Below, in pieces: positions 39,604 through 47,872 of a stretch of DNA of 64,000 nucleotides. Under the pieces are notes generated by a model, which saw only the letters and a list, made by a program, of their open reading frames with translations, made no database searches and was not told where the DNA came from. The stretch covers positions 2,258,225 through 2,322,224 of the forward strand of contig NC_015681.1 of assembly GCF_000217795.1 (NCBI RefSeq), given 5' to 3'. Position 1 is the stretch's first letter, and every line of letters starts with the position of its first letter. The DNA comes from Thermodesulfatator indicus DSM 15286. Its GTDB lineage: Bacteria; Desulfobacterota; Thermodesulfobacteria; Thermodesulfobacteriales; Thermodesulfatatoraceae. The translations under genes were made by a program, and so were the position numbers.

Positions 39604-39893
39604 CCTCCAGCTCCTGGGGGAAAAATAACTACGGTATCGCCGGGTTTTATTTGGGTAGCCAGTTCTTCTAAATGCAAGACGTTTTTCCCATTAACCAGAA
39701 GAACTACTCCCGGGCGAAGCTTTTCATCTTCAAGGAGTTTTTCCTGAATTCCCGGGTATCTATCGGCTAATTCTTTTAGAAGCTGGGTTAAAGTTATAGA
39801 CCCCTTTACAGGAACTTCTCCCTCGCTCGGCCGGTAATTAAGCCTTAAAATACCAAAAAGCTTAAATTTGACATTGCCTTCTTTGTTTTCCAT
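39600..39893 (-). CDS. MoaD/ThiS-family sulfur carrier protein
   Basis: A ubiquitin-like sulfur carrier of about 97 residues ending in the required Gly-Gly (TVVIFPPGAGG). The beta-grasp pattern is seen in VKFKLFGILRLNYRP and LTQLLKELADRYPGI. I prefer the ATG at 39893 (MENKEGNVKFK); the frame is open to an ATG at 39920, which is also possible as neither has a strong ribosome site. It overlaps the MoeB-like gene by four bases, so the two work as a carrier-activator pair. It is transcribed divergently from the aminotransferase gene. Confidence 0.88.
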   Translation of the reverse strand: MENKEGNVKFKLFGILRLNYRPSEGEVPVKGSITLTQLLKELADRYPGIQEKLLEDEKLRPGVVLLVNGKNVLHLEELATQIKPGDTVVIFPPGAGG

Positions 39894-39962
39894 GGTCTTA
39901 TAATAACCTTGACGGCTCATTTTAGAAAAGGTTTAAAAACAAAAAAGTACAAGGAGGTTCAA

Positions 39963-41150
39963 ATGTTATCTAACCAAATAAAAGAGTATCTAGCTGGCGC
40001 GTCCTGGATAAGAAAGATGTTTGAGGAAGGAGCTAAACTTAAGGCCAAGTTCGGCCCTGAACGGGTATGTGATTTCAGCCTCGGAAACCCAGATGTGCCT
40101 CCGCCCCCGGCCGTTAATAAAGCCCTTGAAGAAATAATTGAAGAAGATGCTCCTTCTCTTCATGCTTATATGCCAAACGCTGGCTTTCCTTTTGCCCGTG
40201 AAGCCATGGCCATAAAGGTCTCCAAAGAGCAAAGATACGCCGTGCCCATGGAATGTGTGGTTATGACCTGTGGAGCCGCCGGGGCCTTAAATGTTATTTT
40301 TAAGGCCATTTTGGACCTGGGAGATGAAGTTATTTTCCCCTCACCTTTTTTTGTAGAATATAAATTTTACATAGAAAATCACGGCGGTGTACCTAAAACA
40401 ATTTCTACCAAACCCGATTTTTCTCTGGATCTCGCCCAGATAGAAGAAGCTATCACTCCAAAAACTAAGGCTATTCTTATCAACTCTCCCAATAACCCCA
40501 CTGGCCAGCTATATGAACTTGACGAAATAAAAGGCCTGGCTGATTTATTGAAAAAGAAGTCTTCAGAAATTGGCCATCCTATCCTTCTTATCTCTGATGA
40601 ACCCTACCGCCATATCGTGTTTGATGGTCGGGAAACACCCCCTATTTTCCCTTACTACGACCAAAGCCTTGTGGTTTCTAGTTTTTCTAAAGAGTTATCT
40701 TTACCTGGTGAACGCATAGGTTTTCTGGCCTTGCATCCTGAGGCCCAAAACCGCGATGAACTCATGGGGGCCTTTATTCTAGCTAACCGCATCCTTGGTT
40801 TTGTTAACGCTCCGGCCATGGCCCAGCGTCTGGCCGCTAAGTGTGCTGAAGAAGTAGTTGACATCGCCATCTACGAAAGGAGAAGAGACCTTTTCTGTGA
40901 GGTACTCGAAGAAGCAGGGCTTGAATTCGTAAAACCCAAAGGCACTTTTTACGTGTTTCCCAAAACACCTATTGATGACGTAGAGTTTTGTAAACTTCTT
41001 CAAGAAGAACTCATTCTTGCGGTTCCTGGCCGTGGTTTTGGTGGTCCAGGGCATATTCGCCTGGCCTTTTGTATTGACGAGGTTTATATTGAAAGGGCCC
41101 GTGAAGGTTTCAAACGCGCTGTAGCTCGTGCCAGAGAAATATCTTCTTAG
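39963..41150 (+). CDS. PLP-dependent aminotransferase, class I/II (aspartate-type)
   Basis: The ATG at 39963 follows AAGGAGG at good spacing, giving 395 residues. Fold-type I aminotransferase motifs: DFSLGNPDVPPPPAVNKAL, YMPNAGFPFAREAMA, NSPNNPTGQLYELDE, LISDEPYRHIVFDG and the PLP lysine in SSFSKELSLPGERIG. The AspB-like subgroup is common in acetogens and sulfate reducers. It is eight bases upstream of a PaaK-like ligase, a pair often seen together; together they may degrade or make aromatic or branched amino acids, but the substrate is not fixed by sequence. Confidence 0.88.
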   Translation: MLSNQIKEYLAGASWIRKMFEEGAKLKAKFGPERVCDFSLGNPDVPPPPAVNKALEEIIEEDAPSLHAYMPNAGFPFAREAMAIKVSKEQRYAVPMECVVMTCGAAGALNVIFKAILDLGDEVIFPSPFFVEYKFYIENHGGVPKTISTKPDFSLDLAQIEEAITPKTKAILINSPNNPTGQLYELDEIKGLADLLKKKSSEIGHPILLISDEPYRHIVFDGRETPPIFPYYDQSLVVSSFSKELSLPGERIGFLALHPEAQNRDELMGAFILANRILGFVNAPAMAQRLAAKCAEEVVDIAIYERRRDLFCEVLEEAGLEFVKPKGTFYVFPKTPIDDVEFCKLLQEELILAVPGRGFGGPGHIRLAFCIDEVYIERAREGFKRAVARAREISS

Positions 41151-41158
41151 GAGGAAAT

Positions 41159-42424
41159 ATGTATCAACCAAGGCTTGAAACTTTACCCCGCGAAGAACTG
41201 GAAAAACTTCAACTTAAAAGACTTAGAGCTACCCTAAGACATATTCAGGAAAATAATCAAACCTATTTCCAGAGATTTGGAGATTTTTCCCCTGAAGACA
41301 TAAAAACCCTCGCTGATCTCAGAAATCTCCCCTTTATTACTAAAGACGAACTAAGAGAGGCTTATCCCTTTAAACTAGCCTGCGCCCCCAAAGAAGACTT
41401 CGTGCGCTTTCACATGTCTTCAGGCACAACCGGTACTCCGGTTATCAATCCTTACACCCGTTCAGACGTGGAACAATGGGCTGAGATTATGGCTCGCTGT
41501 CTTTCGGCAGCCACCCTTACCCACAAGGACGTTTTTCAGATAACCCCTGGTTTTGGCCTTTTTAACGGCGGTTTTGGTTTCCATTATGGAGCCGAAAGAA
41601 TTGGCTGCTTTGTAGTACCCATAGGCCCAGGGCGAACTCTTATGCAACTTAAGTTTATCAAAGACTTCGGCACTACCGCCATAGCGGCTATTTCTTCCTA
41701 TCCTTTACGCCTTATTGAAGTGGCCAAGGCCGAAGGGTTTGACTTTAAAAAAAGCAAACTCAGAGTGGGCATTTTTGGGGCCGAGGTCTGGAGTAACGAG
41801 ACCCGTAAATTCATAGAAGAAGAAATGGGCATAGAGACCTTTGATATAATCGGCATGACAGAAACCGGAGGCGTAGGGTTAGGTATTGATTGTATTGCCA
41901 AAGCAGGCATTCACGTTTGGGAAGACCATTACATCGTGGAAATTGTTGACCCTGAAACCGGTGAACTGTTACCAGATGGCGAAGAAGGCGAACTGGTAAT
42001 AACCACTTTAACCCGTGAAGGCCTTCCCCTGATACGCTATCGCACCAGGGATATTACCAGAGTAGTCTCAAGAGGGCGCTGTGCCTGTGGGCGCACCATG
42101 TTGCGGCTTGCCCGCATTAAGGGCCGCACTGATGATATGCTAAAAGTCAAAGGGGTTAACTTCTATCCTCGTCAGATTGAAGAGATCATCATGGCCCATC
42201 CGGAAACCCTTCCCGACTATTTGATAAGAATTGGTAAAAAAGAAGGCAAAGATTTCATAGAAATTCTCGTGGAAAGCCGCACCCTTGATGAAACCCTTAA
42301 AAAACGCCTGGAAGAGGAAATCTACAATTACTTAGGATTTAGGGCCCAGGTGATCCTTCTTCCTGAGGGGCAGATTCCACGGCGCGAAGGAAAGGCCGTA
42401 AGGGTTGAAAAAATAGAAGAATAG
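41159..42424 (+). CDS. Phenylacetate-CoA ligase family protein
   Basis: A 421-residue adenylate-forming enzyme of the PaaK type. The ATP-site loop FHMSSGTTGTPVINPYTRS is at residues about 88-106, followed by IIGMTETGGVGLGIDC and YRTRDITRVVSRGRC. The C-terminal domain has RIKGRTDDMLKVKGVNFYP. These enzymes join CoA to aryl or related acids. With an aminotransferase just upstream, the likely route is use of amino-acid-derived 2-oxo or aryl acids, as in several strict anaerobes. A second role in making aryl-CoA from phenylacetate is equally possible. Confidence 0.88.
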   Translation: MYQPRLETLPREELEKLQLKRLRATLRHIQENNQTYFQRFGDFSPEDIKTLADLRNLPFITKDELREAYPFKLACAPKEDFVRFHMSSGTTGTPVINPYTRSDVEQWAEIMARCLSAATLTHKDVFQITPGFGLFNGGFGFHYGAERIGCFVVPIGPGRTLMQLKFIKDFGTTAIAAISSYPLRLIEVAKAEGFDFKKSKLRVGIFGAEVWSNETRKFIEEEMGIETFDIIGMTETGGVGLGIDCIAKAGIHVWEDHYIVEIVDPETGELLPDGEEGELVITTLTREGLPLIRYRTRDITRVVSRGRCACGRTMLRLARIKGRTDDMLKVKGVNFYPRQIEEIIMAHPETLPDYLIRIGKKEGKDFIEILVESRTLDETLKKRLEEEIYNYLGFRAQVILLPEGQIPRREGKAVRVEKIEE

Positions 42425-42444
42425 GCCAAGAGGGGCAGGGTTTT

Positions 42445-43386
42445 ATGAGCAAGCGCATAGTTGCCCTAGCCCCTCTGGCTGGTTTTACCGAAAGCGCCTT
42501 TAGGAGGCTTTCCCGCGAACTCGGTGCTAACCTTACCTGGACGGAGCTTGTCAGTGCGGACGCCCTTTTGGCCAAAGGCCTTGATTTACCGAACAGTTAT
42601 GTTTCAGCAGCTGAGCGGCCAATTCGTTTCCAGCTCCACGGCTACGATGAAAAGAAGCTAGCCAAAGCAGCAGAACTGGTTTTAACCAAAATTAGGCCTG
42701 ATGGCCTTGATTTAAACGCCGGTTGCCCGGCCCCCAAAGTCCTAAAAACCGGAGGAGGAGCCGCTCTTCTAGGAGACCTACCCAGACTATTTCGCCTTGC
42801 CCGCACTCTTTCCGAAATAAGCCACGGATTTGGTGTAGATTTCTCCGTTAAGTTTAGACTTGGCCTAAAAGAAGACCAGCTTGAAAAGATAGCTGAGACC
42901 CTTCTTAAGGCAGGTGTGGATATACTTGTCCTTCACCCTCGCACGGCCAAACAGGGTTTTAGCGGTAAGGCCCGCTGGGAAAGAATAAAAGACCTTGCTA
43001 TTCTGGCTAAGGGGAAGGCCCAAGTTTACGGAAGTGGGGATATAACTTGCCTGAAAGACCTGGGGATATTTTTTGGCGAAACCAAGGCCCAGGGAGTTCT
43101 CATCGGCCGCGCCGCCCTGACCCGAACCTGGATTTTTGCCGAATGGAAACTAGCGCAGGAATTTGAACTTAACTTTTATGGTCGTCTCTCTCTTTTGCGA
43201 AAACTTGACTTTTATCTATCAGAGTATCGTTCTCAAGAAGAACGATTACGAATACTAAAAACATTTGCTCCCAAATTTTTGAAATCCATGCCTTACAAAC
43301 GCAAATTTTTGCCTTTGATTCTCAAGGCCAAAGATTTTGAATTTTTTTGGAAAGGCCTTGAGTATTGGGCAGAAACATGCCGATAG
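42445..43386 (+). CDS. tRNA-dihydrouridine synthase
   Basis: A 313-residue FMN enzyme of the Dus family. It reads ALAPLAGFTESAFRRLSREL at the N-terminus, LDLNAGCPAPKVLKTGGGAA with the catalytic Cys, and LHPRTAKQGFSGKARWERI. GSGDITCLKDL and VLIGRAALTRTWIF bind the FMN phosphate. It reduces uridines in the D-loop of tRNA. It is part of a same-strand run with the PaaK-like gene upstream and an HDOD gene eight bases downstream. Confidence 0.92.
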   Translation: MSKRIVALAPLAGFTESAFRRLSRELGANLTWTELVSADALLAKGLDLPNSYVSAAERPIRFQLHGYDEKKLAKAAELVLTKIRPDGLDLNAGCPAPKVLKTGGGAALLGDLPRLFRLARTLSEISHGFGVDFSVKFRLGLKEDQLEKIAETLLKAGVDILVLHPRTAKQGFSGKARWERIKDLAILAKGKAQVYGSGDITCLKDLGIFFGETKAQGVLIGRAALTRTWIFAEWKLAQEFELNFYGRLSLLRKLDFYLSEYRSQEERLRILKTFAPKFLKSMPYKRKFLPLILKAKDFEFFWKGLEYWAETCR

Positions 43387-43394
43387 GAATATAG

Positions 43395-44558
43395 ATGAAA
43401 GCCGAAACTTTACGTTTAATAAACAAATACAAGCGCACAGCCAATCTTCCTTCATTTGAGGAAACGGCACTTGCCCTTGAGAGGCTCAGGCTTGAATACT
43501 ATCCGACCACAGAACGCATGGTAAGAATTGTGCTTCTTGACCCTGGGCTTTGTTGTCAGCTTTTGCGTACGGGAAACTCGGTCTTTTACAATCCCATGGG
43601 CCTCCCCATGAAGACTATTTCGAGAGTGATATCTCTTCTTGGCTATGAAAATTTAAAGAGCCTGGCTAAAGGTCCTCATTTTTCCAAAGAAGACCTTAAA
43701 AACAAGGAACTAAGTAGAGAATTGGCCATATCCATATTAGCGGCGCATTTTGCCGGAAAAGCAGCGCTAAAAAAGAACTTAAACGCCGAAGAAGCTTATC
43801 TAGCTACTCTTTTAAAACGCCTGGGACGATTGATTTTGCTCCTATATAGCCCGGAATACTATGAAAAGATAAAAAGCTTACCCCCGCGCCAGAGAAAAGA
43901 AGCCTTTTACGTGGTGGGAGAAAAACTGGCCAAGCAATGGAATTTCCCCGAGTTTATTTTGAATAATTTGGAAGGACGAGAAGTTTTTATTCGTCCAAAA
44001 AGGCTTGAACACCTTTGCCTTTACGCTGATCTTATGGCCGCAGGCATCGTAGCGGAAAAAGGGCCTCTTGGCTGGGAGAACCTCTTTCACTCTCTGGACG
44101 AAGTTGACGAAGTTATCAAAAATTTTTCTAAAAACGCTGGCCATTTGCCAGACCCAATTCTAAGTCAACTAAAAATAGAAATCTCGGCCAAACCTTCTTT
44201 GTCTGACGTAAAAGTTGGCCCTTATTTACCTGAAGAGGCCCTAAATCTAGCCCAAAAGTTTTTAACAAGCCTTTGTGAAGAACTTTCTGCTGAGGGTCAA
44301 CTGATATATCGTGAAGGAGAAAGATTTTTCCAGATGGATTCGCAAGGTGAAAAAGAAATAAAAGAGGGGTCTTTTAAACGTTTTCTTATGAGCAATGAAA
44401 TTGTAGCTTACGATGGCCGTGTTTATCTACCTGTGGCCTTTCATAAATTGCCAGCTATTTTAATGGTAATTGACTACCAAAAACCCTTGAGTAATGAAGA
44501 GCTTTACGGCCTACGTTTTATAAAACGCACATTAGAAGATCTACTGGAAAAGTTATAA
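43395..44558 (+). CDS. HDOD domain protein
   Basis: A 387-residue protein with an HDOD-like domain in the first 200 residues: VRIVLLDPGLCCQLLRTGNS, PMKTISRVISLLGYENLKSL and AHFAGKAALKKNLNAEEAYL. HDOD domains lack the catalytic HD residues and act in signalling. The C-terminal 130 residues are not recognised. They may be a degenerate GAF-like sensor domain (VAFHKLPAILMVIDYQKPLS). It is 8 bases after the Dus gene. Confidence 0.8.
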   Translation: MKAETLRLINKYKRTANLPSFEETALALERLRLEYYPTTERMVRIVLLDPGLCCQLLRTGNSVFYNPMGLPMKTISRVISLLGYENLKSLAKGPHFSKEDLKNKELSRELAISILAAHFAGKAALKKNLNAEEAYLATLLKRLGRLILLLYSPEYYEKIKSLPPRQRKEAFYVVGEKLAKQWNFPEFILNNLEGREVFIRPKRLEHLCLYADLMAAGIVAEKGPLGWENLFHSLDEVDEVIKNFSKNAGHLPDPILSQLKIEISAKPSLSDVKVGPYLPEEALNLAQKFLTSLCEELSAEGQLIYREGERFFQMDSQGEKEIKEGSFKRFLMSNEIVAYDGRVYLPVAFHKLPAILMVIDYQKPLSNEELYGLRFIKRTLEDLLEKL

Positions 44559-44993
44559 GTCCTACATAAAAGGCTTGCAAGTTTTTAAGCCAAGATAAGA
44601 CATTTTACGAAAATTCTGACTATAAGAAACAAAGATTTTGTTAAGGGGAGAGCTGGTTAAGAGATTTTCGGAGCTCAAAAAATTAAAATTTATTTCTACT
44701 ATTAATCCGAGTATTTTTACACGACAAAGTATCGCCGCTGACATAATCGCTAAAGCAAAGTAACCTTACGCTGTCACTGCGAGGACTCGTTAGAGGCCGA
44801 AGCAGTCTTAGAAATCCCTTCGCTGCGCTCGGGACAAGGATTGCTTCGCTTCGCTCGTAATGACTCAACTATCGCCTATTTAGTGATTCCATTACTAGAA
44901 ATCTTGAGATTTAATGTCACAAAGTTGCTATTAAGAAGTCATCTTCGTGTAAAATATATTCATTATTTTCCTCAAAAAAAGCGGAGGATTACC
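44559..44993. other. Intergenic region with a dispersed repeat
   Basis: A 435-base gap. It holds a repeat (44722-44893) that also occurs inverted at 63753-63921. The frame open from 44841 into the phosphoesterase gene is made of repeat sequence in its first part. The true gene start is at 44994 after GGAGGATTACC. Nothing else is seen. Confidence 0.65.
44722..44893 (+). repeat. Dispersed repeat (family copy C), inverted partner at 63753-63921
   Basis: 172 bases that match copy D in reverse for nearly their full length: CTGACATAATCGCTAAAGC, CTGTCACTGCGAGG, CTCGTTAGAG and TCGTAATGACTCAACTATCG. Relative to D it carries about 28 extra bases (near 44810-44838) and lacks D's second copy of CAACTATCGCCTATTT. 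Confidence 0.85.
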
Positions 44994-45722
44994 ATGTTTA
45001 AATTGGCCCACATTTCAGACTTACACGTAAGTGGCTATAACTATATGAAACCTTGGGGAGAAAATCTTATTGACTTGTTAGAAGATCTTAAACCAAACTA
45101 TGTAGTAGTAACTGGGGACTTAACTGATGATGGTTACTTGTATGAGTATGAACTGGCCCACTATTTTTTGCAGAAAATAAAATTTACCACTTTTGTTGTA
45201 CCTGGGAATCATGACGCCAGAAATGAAGGCTATCAAGTGTTTGAAGAATTTTTTGGTAGCCGTTTCCCATATTTTGAGAACGAAAAGGTAGTACTTCTGG
45301 GTATAGATTCAACTGAACCAGATATTGATGACGGTCATGTGGGCAGAGAAAACTATCACTTGATTAGAGAAAAACTTGGAGGTTCAAGTAAATTTAAAAT
45401 AATGTGTTTACATCATCATTTAATACCTATTCCTTACACTGGACGGGAGAGAAATATACCCGTTGATGCCGGCGATGTACTAAAAATTTGCGTTGAGGAA
45501 GGAATAAATTGTGTTTTATCTGGCCATAAACATTATCCCTGGATATGGCAGTTAGAAAAGACCTTTTACATAACCGCAGGTACAGCTACATCGCGCCGTC
45601 TCAAAGGTTATTCTTACCCTTCTTTTAACGTACTTCACGTTACTGAAGATTTACTCAAAATAGATATCGTAAACGTTCACGAAAAAAGGATTCAAGAAAC
45701 AAAAGAATATCCTATAGTTTAA
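44994..45722 (+). CDS. Calcineurin-type metallophosphoesterase
   Basis: The ATG at 44994 (MFKLAHISDLHVSGYNYM) follows GGAGGA and gives 242 residues. The five metal motifs are seen in order: DLHV, VTGDLTDDG, VPGNHD, CLHHHLIP and SGHKHYPW. The family includes cAMP phosphodiesterases (CpdA-like) and UDP-sugar hydrolases; the substrate here is not known. A terminator shared with the HAO-like gene follows. Confidence 0.88.
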   Translation: MFKLAHISDLHVSGYNYMKPWGENLIDLLEDLKPNYVVVTGDLTDDGYLYEYELAHYFLQKIKFTTFVVPGNHDARNEGYQVFEEFFGSRFPYFENEKVVLLGIDSTEPDIDDGHVGRENYHLIREKLGGSSKFKIMCLHHHLIPIPYTGRERNIPVDAGDVLKICVEEGINCVLSGHKHYPWIWQLEKTFYITAGTATSRRLKGYSYPSFNVLHVTEDLLKIDIVNVHEKRIQETKEYPIV

Positions 45723-45750
45723 GCTATCTCATAACGAAATGATAACCAAT

Positions 45751-45779
45751 AAAAAAGGGGTGGCTTGGCCACCCCTTTT
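45751..45779. terminator. Bidirectional terminator between phosphoesterase and octaheme cytochrome genes
   Basis: A perfect 12-pair stem (AAAAGGGGTGGC with its complement) with a tiny TTG loop and A/T tracts on both sides. It serves the two convergent genes. Confidence 0.8.
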
Positions 45780-45800
45780 GAAACGCCTCCGTAACAGCTA

Positions 45801-47156
45801 TTAATACGGACCTGTGGACATGACCGGGCTAAGTTCTTCAATCTTTCCGTGCTTAATCCGGTAGTTATACAGATCTTCAATGTCTTTATACAACTGGAAG
45901 ATCTGGAAGAAACCATGCCAGTGTGACCAGTCTGGCCCACCCATGGCATAACCCATACGAGCGCGGCGTCCGGTGTGATGCCAGAGGTAATACCAGAGCT
46001 CCTGCACGGGATCTTTCCAAGGGTCATCTTTTAACAGATTTTTAGATTTGAGGTCAGCCAACATCTTTTGAACATTCTTGGCATAGGTGTTGTAAAGCGC
46101 CACGGCATCATCAAGGTTTTTGAAGAAAGATTCGGTGTGAAGAGGAGAGTGACAGTTGATACAAACTTTCTTCATATTTTCACGGCCTTTCATACCGTCA
46201 CCACGAGCACCCTTACGGATATCACTAATAGGAGAGTAAAGGCGCCATTTCAGACGTTCAGCCACGTTATGGGTAGTAGCCAGTTCACCAATTCCACTCA
46301 TGTGACAAGTAGCACAGGTTGGAGCGGAGTAATCACCAGGCTCCCAGGCATCAGGAGCAGAATCCCACTTCCATTTATTTCCTTCTGCGTGGTAGCGCTT
46401 ACCGTGCTGGCTACCTAAATAAGTTTCCACGTTCGGATGGTCAGGACCAATGTGGCACTTATCACAAGCAGTAGGCTTACGTGCTTCAGCTATACTAAAC
46501 TTATGACGAGTATGACAAACAGCACAATTGCCGGCACTACCATCTGGATAACGCTGACCAATACCAGAAGGCCAGGTGCCAGGAAGAGGCTTGTTATCAG
46601 GACCAAGTTCTATTTTCCCACCGTGACAATCTGCACAACCAGTACGTTTGGATGCAGTGGTACGTGGGTCTCCTTCAGGAACACCCATAAATATTCCACC
46701 TTCATAATGGTACATAAGTTTTGCCATTTTTTTACTTTCTACCACCGGTACACTGGCCATTTTAGCGTGGGCGCTTTTTTCAAACTGTTCCACTTCTGAA
46801 GGGTGGCACTTAGCACAGGTCTTAGGTGAAACCAGGGGAGAGGTATAAATGTTAGTCCCCTTAATACCGGCACATTGACTGGCCATAGGAGAATTTTTAG
46901 GCACTACGTGACAGTCATAACAGGAGACACCGGCATGGGCCATGCGGCTCATCTTCCAGTCGGCCACAATGCCAGGGGTTTTTTTAGAGTGACACTCAAT
47001 ACATTGAATGGCTTCTTTAGAATACCCCCTGATAATAACTAATTTTTTGCCAGCCAGATTAGTGTACTGCTTCTGGGCCTGAGCCTGAACTAGGCTTAGC
47101 CCTAAGACAAAAAACATGGATAGAAAACAAATACTAAAAACCCTGCCTACCCTCAT
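45801..47156 (-). CDS. Octaheme HAO-like cytochrome c (likely nitrite/hydroxylamine reduction)
   Basis: A 451-residue secreted protein (signal peptide ending VQAQAQ). It has exactly eight CxxCH motifs: CIECH, CYDCH, CAKCH, CADCH, CAVCH, CDKCH, CATCH and CINCH. Layout and length match the octaheme hydroxylamine oxidoreductase family, in particular the epsilon-HAO type thought to work in the reducing direction in nitrate ammonifiers. With a NapC/NrfH-type tetraheme donor 17 bases upstream, it most likely reduces nitrite or hydroxylamine to ammonia in the periplasm. No NrfA is encoded in this window. Direction of catalysis is inferred from context. Confidence 0.88.
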   Translation of the reverse strand: MRVGRVFSICFLSMFFVLGLSLVQAQAQKQYTNLAGKKLVIIRGYSKEAIQCIECHSKKTPGIVADWKMSRMAHAGVSCYDCHVVPKNSPMASQCAGIKGTNIYTSPLVSPKTCAKCHPSEVEQFEKSAHAKMASVPVVESKKMAKLMYHYEGGIFMGVPEGDPRTTASKRTGCADCHGGKIELGPDNKPLPGTWPSGIGQRYPDGSAGNCAVCHTRHKFSIAEARKPTACDKCHIGPDHPNVETYLGSQHGKRYHAEGNKWKWDSAPDAWEPGDYSAPTCATCHMSGIGELATTHNVAERLKWRLYSPISDIRKGARGDGMKGRENMKKVCINCHSPLHTESFFKNLDDAVALYNTYAKNVQKMLADLKSKNLLKDDPWKDPVQELWYYLWHHTGRRARMGYAMGGPDWSHWHGFFQIFQLYKDIEDLYNYRIKHGKIEELSPVMSTGPY

Positions 47157-47173
47157 ACAATCCTCCTTAACTT

Positions 47174-47734
47174 TTATTTTTCATTTTTAGCCAGCTTTTG
47201 GGAAGCTGCCTTCTCCTGCATCACCATCATTAAATTGCCATGGCCTACATTACGGTGACAAGAAATACATGTTTCTTTAGTCATTCCTAATTCATATTGA
47301 CGGTGAGCACTAAAGGCCTTAAGTGGGATTCCGGGAGCAACTAATTCCTGGTGGCATTTGCGACAGCTAGACTCATAAACGTGTTTGTCAGCCCCTTGTT
47401 TGGCCCAGCGCTCAAGCCAATATTGGGGAGTACTTCCTTTGCCCTGCATATTGGCAAGGTAATCATTTAATCCCGCCTTCATTTTAGTTATCAAATAATT
47501 CGTAAAACCATCATGGGGCAGATGACAATCCGCACATTTGGCCTTCATAGCGCCTTTTTGAGCAGGACCATGCACACTGGCTTCCCAAGTTTCGTAAAAA
47601 GTTTTCATTGGATGACATGATGCACAAAATTTCACCTCATTAGAAGAAACTATTTTGGAGGCAGCAATTAGAGAACCAAAGGCAGCAACTACTATCCCGA
47701 CAATTATCCCTAAAATCAAGCTACTTTTGTTCAT
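47174..47734 (-). CDS. NapC/NrfH-type tetraheme quinol dehydrogenase
   Basis: A 186-residue NapC/NirT family protein. It has one N-terminal membrane anchor (residues 5-27, [15 protein letters not shown]) and four CxxCH motifs: CASCH, CADCH, CRKCH and CISCH. It takes electrons from menaquinol in the membrane and passes them to periplasmic cytochromes, here the octaheme protein encoded just downstream and possibly NapM/NapA. It is the first gene of its unit and has a promoter architecture shared with napM. Confidence 0.9.
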   Translation of the reverse strand: MNKSSLILGIIVGIVVAAFGSLIAASKIVSSNEVKFCASCHPMKTFYETWEASVHGPAQKGAMKAKCADCHLPHDGFTNYLITKMKAGLNDYLANMQGKGSTPQYWLERWAKQGADKHVYESSCRKCHQELVAPGIPLKAFSAHRQYELGMTKETCISCHRNVGHGNLMMVMQEKAASQKLAKNEK

Positions 47735-47791
47735 AAAGCCTTGGCTCCTTTCAAATTATTTTTCGCTTGTTTCACTTTGACTTATTTTCTT

Positions 47792-47845
47792 TGTATATGG
47801 AAAAAGAGTAAATGTGGGGTTAAAGTTGTAACAGAAATGTTAACA
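47792..47845 (-). promoter_or_regulatory. Promoter/operator of napC-hao unit (shared with napM)
   Basis: On the minus strand: GTTAACA, then GTTACAA-CTT-TAACC, then exactly 20 bases, then TATACA (47792-47797). The napM upstream region (54627-54678) has GTTACAA-AAA-TAACC, 20 bases, TATATA. Units repeat with a period near 11 bases, as expected for an OmpR-family regulator binding ahead of the promoter. It may act on the divergent sensor gene as well. Confidence 0.6.
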
Positions 47846-47872
47846 TTTTTGCCTTTAAATTAGGAGGTTTTT

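Noticed and set aside
44841..44993. 51-codon extension of the metallophosphoesterase
   Set aside because: It comes from repeat copy C; the ATG at 44994 with GGAGGA fits the family start.
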